This document shows, piece after piece, positions 58,209 to 64,000 of a DNA stretch of 64,000 nucleotides (position 1 is its first letter; the number at the start of each line of letters is the position of its first letter). The stretch is taken from NCBI RefSeq assembly GCF_036324505.1, contig NC_086363.1, positions 2,274,290 to 2,338,289 of the forward strand, read 5' to 3'. Made by a program: the position numbers and the translations under genes. The notes beneath the pieces were generated by a model, which was given only the letters and a program-made list of their open reading frames with translations, was not told the DNA's origin and ran no database searches. The stretch is from Eleginops maclovinus. Lineage: Eukaryota > Chordata > Actinopteri > Perciformes > Eleginopidae.

Positions 58209-60254
58209 CAACTGTTTGTTTTGCGTTGTATCTCTTGAAAAGTAATGAAGTGAACATTTTAAGCTACTCCTTTAAACATTTATTGGATTATTATCTGTCA
58301 GACTGCATTTACTAAATAGCTGACTATCGACATACGAAGGGTGGCAGATATATTATTCCTAATTTTAAGGTGTTTATTTTTGAATATGATGAAAATAAAA
58401 CGATTTAAAAAATACAAATGAGACTAAAAATTGCTCAACATTAACGGGTATTCTGTTAACCCTTTATTATAGAGTCTGTATGCTAAGGTAGCACTGCAAT
58501 CTGTCTGTAATGCTCTCTATTTTTGGGGAAAACTTAACAAAACAAATGTCTAAGGGCAATCAAATAGCCAAGCTTTGTTAAACAAAAGTCTACCTCTAGT
58601 ACTAAATAGCAAAATAGAGCCTTGAATCCATCAGTGCATTGACAATCTATGTTGAAATGTACATTACATTACATATAAAGTATCTTTTCCTACTGAAAAT
58701 GTGCACATTTACAACAACAAAGTCCATAGAAGCTAAAGTTTGTTGTTGACGGTGACTTTGACCTCACTGACTCTCTGGTTTGTTTGGAGGCTGCTGAGCG
58801 GCTGTCAGCCAAGTGAACCGCTCTCATTGTTTTTCCACACAAACACACTTCAGCTATATCGGGGCAAAGCAAGCACAAAACCTCTAAATGAATTCATGGA
58901 CAAGCTGCCAAATATCCCCCCACCCCCCCCTCTATTTGTGGAAATCTGGAATCTGTTTTTGATTCAGCACCAAAGCTGGCTGTGTTTTCTAATTAAAACT
59001 GAGGTGACTAAATGAAGATACAGTGCATATTCCTGCTCTCTCGATCTTGTATATGAGGCATAAATGAAATGTTCAGGTTAAAGTCTATACAACAGGAGAC
59101 TCAATGTTGGGCTGAAAGCACCAGTGGTTTTCTTTTGTAAGAATGTACCTTTACAAATAGTATGATTTGTGGATTGTTCTTCAAATGTTCATGTTCAAAT
59201 ATGCATAATCAACTCGTACAGTATTGAGTTTCTTCCTTGAAAAGATAAATTAAGAGCTTTGCCTTCATAGTGTAATTGTTTGTGTTTACAACAATAAAAT
59301 CACCTGTTTCCAAACTCAGCCCTGCTAAAAACATGGATATAAAACTAATAGTGTAGCTGAGTCTGTGTAAAATGATAAAAAGTTCTGATTTTGATCAATT
59401 ATAAATAATATTCACCATTATTTTTGATCAATACCAGAATATTTAGTCCCAGTTTTGAAAATGTACTGTACGTACCTCCTGAGACTTTAAAAGGGGATTT
59501 CTAAATGAAAAATCACACTTTAACCATGTGGCGTACCGAGGTTAGCTGTCTGTAAACATTTGGGGGGCAAACACTTCATAAACTCTGTTATTATCAACTG
59601 TGTCAGACAGATCAGCACCATGGACAGCTCTCAGAGAAGGGATTTTTAATATTTCAGTTCACAGCAGTGATTCAAAAAGGCCTCTTTTTCCATGACTGCT
59701 TCGAGATTATGAGATCTGACCATGCATGTTCAATACAAGTGTTAAATGCATGTGGAAAAAAAGGTGTTTCAGCACTTTGGCTATCCAAGATCTTCAAAGA
59801 CTGAGCCTATAATGCTTAATTTGTCACTTTGACTAAACTTAATTAAGGTGAAACATGACTTTAACTGACTGTAAGGGAGATCAGACTCTAGTTTGCAAGA
59901 GGATTCAATTCACTTAAAAGTCAATTACATTTCAGAATAGCTTACTAATCTCCCAAGTGGCAATAGCAAGAGAGTTTGCACAATTTAAAAATCCAAAAAG
60001 TGGAAATATCGCATGTGTAATTTGGCATATCTAACACCCAAAACATTGAATTGGGGATCCCTAACGTGAGGAAACCTTGGAACTTTCTAAAGGATCCCCC
60101 TCCACAAAGCCCTCCTTATCCTCCCTCATAGATGGGGAAATAATCCTGTAAAAGATGCCCCCCCCCCCCTTTGTTCCCTGTCGATCCCAGCATGCCCTGC
60201 TGTCCCTCAGGACTCTCAATATTTGTCCAGTTTCCAAACGAATGTCTGAGCTTG
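58209..60254. other. mpv17-uts1 intergenic DNA
   Basis: About 2 kb of AT-rich sequence with no supported exon or recognised repeat beyond short runs (c-run near 58920; 11 Cs near 60160). The right end should hold distal control elements of uts1. Confidence 0.5.
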
Positions 60255-60290
60255 GCATTGACGTCAAAAGCTGCAGGCTGGATGTATAAA
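60255..60290 (+). promoter_or_regulatory. uts1: uts1 core promoter: CRE and TATA box
   Basis: A full CRE, TGACGTCA, is at 60259-60266 and TATAAA at 60285-60290, 19 bases farther on. This compact CRE plus TATA layout is the known arrangement of CRH-family promoters, where cAMP/PKA drives transcription. Confidence 0.75.
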
Positions 60291-60312
60291 ACCCTTCATC
60301 CTGCAGTCCCCG

Positions 60313-60381
60313 CTCACAGGAACTCTGCAGACTCCAACCCGAGACCCACAAAGTTCAGCTGCAGCTTCTGGAGACACTAAA
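60313..60381 (+). other. uts1: uts1 non-coding exon 1
   Basis: The start is set about 25-30 bases after the TATA box. The donor ctaaa|gtgagt is strong, and the acceptor of exon 2 is tctgtttgcag|gac at 60953|60954. An untranslated first exon followed by a single coding exon is the standard CRH/urocortin gene plan. Confidence 0.65.
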
Positions 60382-60956
60382 GTGAGTACAGCAGCTATTC
60401 ACTCTTTATTTGTATGCAAAGTTTGTAGAATTGGACGTGTTTTAATCAAGTGAGAACGTGGCAGGAACAATACAGTGCAGCTAGATCGGCGTCCTTTCAG
60501 AAATCCTGTATTTATTATCTTATTGTGCATTGGTTTTTTCCCGTGCTTTTTACTGAAGTTTAGCCTTGTAACAGTTCCTGTAAAAGTCGTATTTTGCTTC
60601 TTCTTTTTCTTGCATGAACAGCGTTGTTGTTATTGGCATACAATGCACAAGATAACATCCTCTATGCTACTTCAAAAACGTGGAAAAGTCATCGACAATG
60701 CCTTAAGATTGACCAGATATTGCGAAGGACTACAGTAGTTATAACCACCCTCAATGATCTTACAATTAAAACTGAATAGTTCGTTTTATTTAATAATCTT
60801 CGCATTCTTAGCATTGTCTTCATTTGTACATCAATGCAAACTGTAAATATGCAAAGAAAACTCCAAAAGTGGGTAGAACATGTATGTTTAAGTGTTAATT
60901 TCGATTATTCTAATATGTGTGTATAATATGTTAATATTCCCCTCTGTTTGCAGGAC

Positions 60957-61394
60957 ATGAAGCCGGTGCCCCTGCTCCTGCTCCTTTCCTCGGTCCTCCT
61001 CTCTTCGCACCTTCGCCCTGCCGCCGGTAGACCGCGCGTCCTCCCCGAATGGCTGGATGGCAGCAGCCGCCTCCAGATGCAGCACCTGGAGGAAGCTCTC
61101 CTCAGAGCGGCGGCGGCGGCCGGGGACAGCACCGCCTCCTCGGACCTACTGGACGAGAACATCCTGCGGTTCCTGGAGAGCAGACACCCGGACCCTCTGC
61201 ACCTGCTGCCCGCTGAAGAGGAGGACGAGGCGGTGCGGGCGGCGGTGCAGCTGCTGAAGAGGAGCGAAGATCCCCCGCTGTCCATCGACCTCACCTTCCA
61301 CCTGCTGAGGAATATGATCCAGATGGCGAAGGTGGAGAACCAGAGGGAGCAGGCGCTGCTCAACCGCAGAGTGCTTGACGAGGTCGGGAAGTAA
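60957..61394 (+). CDS. uts1: Urotensin I / urocortin 1 precursor
   Basis: This is a secreted neuropeptide of the CRH family that acts on CRH receptors; in fish it comes from the caudal neurosecretory system and brain. The ATG at 60957 is three bases into exon 2 and the whole 145-residue precursor lies in this exon. Seen: a signal peptide (MKPVPLLLLLSSVLLSS, with likely cleavage after about residue 24); a cryptic Ala/Leu/Glu-rich pro-region; the dibasic KR at 101-102; the hormone from 103 with DPPLSIDLTFHLLRNM; and the end LNRRVLDEV followed by GK and the stop, which gives C-terminal amidation. The body matches fish urotensin I (NMIEMA-type) better than CRH (EVLEMA-type). Local GC content is much higher than in the flanks. 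Its position after mpv17 matches mammalian UCN. Confidence 0.95.
   Translation: MKPVPLLLLLSSVLLSSHLRPAAGRPRVLPEWLDGSSRLQMQHLEEALLRAAAAAGDSTASSDLLDENILRFLESRHPDPLHLLPAEEEDEAVRAAVQLLKRSEDPPLSIDLTFHLLRNMIQMAKVENQREQALLNRRVLDEVGK
61263..61385 (+). other. uts1: Mature urotensin I peptide, 41 residues
   Basis: It runs from SEDPPLS after Lys-Arg to LDEV before Gly-Lys. The length of 41 is the usual one for urotensin I. Compared with carp urotensin I (from memory) it has Gln for Glu after NMI, and Arg-Val in place of Lys-Tyr in the tail. Confidence 0.9.
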
Positions 61395-62672
61395 AAGCTC
61401 TATTTTTTTATTTTAAATGCCTCATTCAAAACAGCCAAGCCGCTGTGTTAAATAATCAAGACCTCTGACATTAGCTGTTGTTTGTGCGCCTGCCTTCCTC
61501 TCCACCTCTCCAACATTTTACGCACAGATGGCATCCGCGCGTAAAATGTGTATTCTTTAGTTTTATTGAAACACTTTGATGGAAAAGATGGAAACGGACT
61601 TTCCAGACATTCTTAATTCCTCCTCACCCCTTCACCCTCTCCTGGTCTCACCCTCACACTCTTCACACACTCCTATTTGCACTGGACTTTGGAAAGAGAA
61701 ACTGGATTTCACATCTGGACACATTTGATCATTGATCGATGTTTTGAAGCTTGAAGTGAAAATGATAGATGACCAGAATAAATGAATCATATTTTTGGTC
61801 ATTTGCTGACCCAAGAAATATAAATGATTTAATATTTGGTCTCTGTTTTGAATCAGTTGACCTCAGTGTGAATTCATGGACCATTTTAATTAGTCCACTT
61901 GTTTACCCCTGCAGCTAAACAAGTCTGATGCAAGGTGCATTGTGGGTAATTGGCTTTCAACCACAACATAATTGATTGATTTCCTTGAAAAAACTTTTTC
62001 TAAGATATTAGAAAAATCCTGATACGCTTTAAGTAACTTTACTGCGAGAGACATTCAGACATGCTTTATTAAAGTTAGATTTAGCTGTCGGTATAAAAAA
62101 ATCTGTTATACATTTGATATACAATACAATATTTAATGGGAGTTAAAGCAATCTCTGAAAAAGAGATTCTTGTGCAATATAACTTGCCAAATTGATGTGG
62201 CATTCAGCCATTTAAAGTGACGACTTGAGCCACTATTACTCCATCATCTGCCTTTCAAATGATAGAAAGGCAACACAAGTTCTGCAGGATGTGAAATCAT
62301 AAGGTGGGACACATTTAAAACCCCTGTCCATGGAAATCAAACAGCTCCATGTCTTTGTTTTGAATCAAGCTGGATGACTCCTACCGTAAAGGCATGTGTA
62401 ATAATGGATCTGAGGTGGAAGGAAAGACAAAACACTTTTATTTTTTATTGTTTTAAATCTACAATCGTCAGCTCTCCCCTTCCTTCAATCCTCTTTTCTG
62501 TCCTTTACTTTGAGCGGGAGCTGCTATCACATGTACTGTATGAGCTGTAGCATGCTAACCTACAACAAAAAGAAGAAAAAAAGCTTTTTTTATTTCAAAT
62601 GTATTATTTACGTCACTGAAAACATTGTTTTAGCAAAGGAAGAAGAAGCTTTTCTTGCTATTTATATTTTGT

Positions 62673-62678
62673 AATAAA
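62673..62678 (+). terminator. uts1: Candidate poly(A) signal of uts1
   Basis: AATAAA in gtaataaaaaagtttg is followed 25 bases later by a T/G-rich stretch (ctgttttctgtttttgtg), a good downstream element. An earlier AATAAA at 61777-61782 is an alternative with a shorter 3' UTR. Confidence 0.45.
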
Positions 62679-62699
62679 AAAGTTTGAATTAAAAATCGC

Positions 62700-63786
62700 T
62701 GTTTTCTGTTTTTGTGCCGATTATAAATGTGCATGAGTTGGGTTCAAAATAATAATTCAGCGAGTGCTGTTAGTGTCATCCAGTGTTTTTCAACCTGTAA
62801 GGATCTTTAATAAAGATAATACTAAAAATCTAAACACTGGAAGCAGAACATGAACCTTAAAATGCTTTTATCCAGCTCATGCATTGGTTAAACTTTAGTC
62901 CATTTAAAAGAAAATCTGATAGAAATCTCAACACCTTGGTGCCAGATTTCACAGGATTTTAGTTTGGACTTTCTGTGTCTCCGAGGATGATACCTAAAGA
63001 AGATGAATCATAAAACCCCTGATATTTTTCCAGTGCCACCATCAGGTTGAAAGTTGATGACAAAGTTGATTCTGATTTGACGACACTCCTCCAGCGCCGC
63101 CGTCACTCAGAAGTATACCCAACAACAACTGCATGAATTGTTTAAGAAGATTAACTTTAAATATGAGATCACATCTTCAGTCAGTTTTGTTTTGCAGGGC
63201 ATACTTATGGTCCCAAGAGATTCACTATAAAGATATATTCTCTGAGGTATTTGGGACATTTTCTGATATACTGTAATTGTTTCACAGTGCAAAGACAGGC
63301 AGGATATGAGAGAGGACATTTCAACATCTCAAATCAGACAAGAACTGTTGAAATGATATCTATCCACCTTTCAATTTGAATGACTTTCCTCCAAAGCCAC
63401 ACACAGAATGAACTTAGTGTTTCACTTGAGGTACTTTTGGCAGTGAGACCAATGCAACGTGGCTTTTTTGCTGCTCCGGACAGCTAAAAGTTAGGTCTAT
63501 ATGTACCACATGTTCACTTATATTCAGCTATTTTGTGTGTTGCAAAATCCAAATTGAACTAAAAGCAACTGCCTAATGTAACCACTTATCACTGAAACAT
63601 TTGCTAAAAGGTTTTGCACTTTATTGACATTTTGGTAAACAATTTGGCACCACTTTTGCAGAAACACATTTTTTTTTAAAAGAGCGGAGAGAAACACCCA
63701 AATGTCAAAACGGCCTCTGAGTTCTTGGTTTCTGTGACTCAGTCCAAACTGTGGGTGTGTTGGTGATTGTTCTGCCTAATCATCCT

Positions 63787-63867
<81 letters not shown>

Positions 63868-64000
63868 TGCCATTTTGTCTCACTTTGTATAGGCTATGCA
63901 AAGCAGTGACAAATGTGTCTGTCATCATGACTTAAACTCCTGCTGAGCTTCAAATGATTCAACCTGATGCAAAATCAAGTCCTCTGACACCTCATACCTT
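62700..64000. other. Region downstream of uts1, nothing recognised
   Basis: No exon or transposon could be supported. The only clear feature is a TG run at 63792-63866. Confidence 0.5.
63792..63866. repeat. (TG)37 microsatellite
   Basis: A pure TG run of 75 bases downstream of uts1. Confidence 0.97.

Noticed and set aside
60905..61363. 152-codon antisense frame opposite uts1
   Set aside because: It is a shadow of the GC-rich uts1 exon; Ser/Arg-rich without domain likeness.

Overview
The window is vertebrate nuclear DNA and almost certainly from a ray-finned fish, probably a percomorph-like teleost. The genes are short exons split by GT-AG introns. Intergenic and intronic DNA is full of long (CA)n/(TG)n microsatellites, tRNA-derived SINEs, palindromic MITEs and LINE scraps. 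The neuropeptide at the right end is the teleost urotensin-I form of urocortin. I could not identify the species.

Layout, left to right. (1) 1-6775, + strand: the last seven coding exons of gtf3c2, the WD40 subunit of TFIIIC; its 5' part lies outside the window. (2) 12062-17688, - strand: seven coding exons of a vesicular zinc transporter of the ZnT2/3/8 group, best called slc30a3 from local synteny; a short first coding exon was not found. It converges with gtf3c2. (3) 25682-43297, + strand: uckl1, a uridine kinase/UPRT-like fusion of about 549 residues in 15 coding exons, including a 20-nt microexon. (4) About 46270-57263, + strand: mpv17, a 177-residue inner mitochondrial membrane protein, with a leader that may use a GC-AG intron. 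(5) About 60313-62690, + strand: uts1/ucn1, a 145-residue prepro-hormone encoded in one exon, with a TATA box and a CRE ahead of its non-coding exon 1.

From memory of the human map, GTF3C2, MPV17 and UCN lie in the same order and orientation on 2p23, with SLC30A3 nearby, whereas UCKL1 is on chromosome 20. The block therefore looks like an old syntenic segment in which uckl1 now sits between slc30a3 and mpv17. The genes do not form a pathway. They are neighbours by descent: RNA polymerase III transcription, vesicular zinc loading, pyrimidine salvage, mitochondrial DNA maintenance, and stress neuropeptide signalling.

I found no previously undescribed multi-gene system. The most useful non-gene observations are: an 80-bp near-perfect inverted duplication inside a MITE (33984-34189); a long fold-back element in a slc30a3 intron (16983-17328); a SINE with an intact 12-bp target-site duplication (142-296); a minisatellite carrying a poly(A) hexamer per unit downstream of slc30a3; a CA repeat starting four bases into a gtf3c2 intron; the uckl1 microexon and its ambiguous exon 1-2 junction; and a candidate GC-AG leader intron with an overlapping uORF in mpv17.
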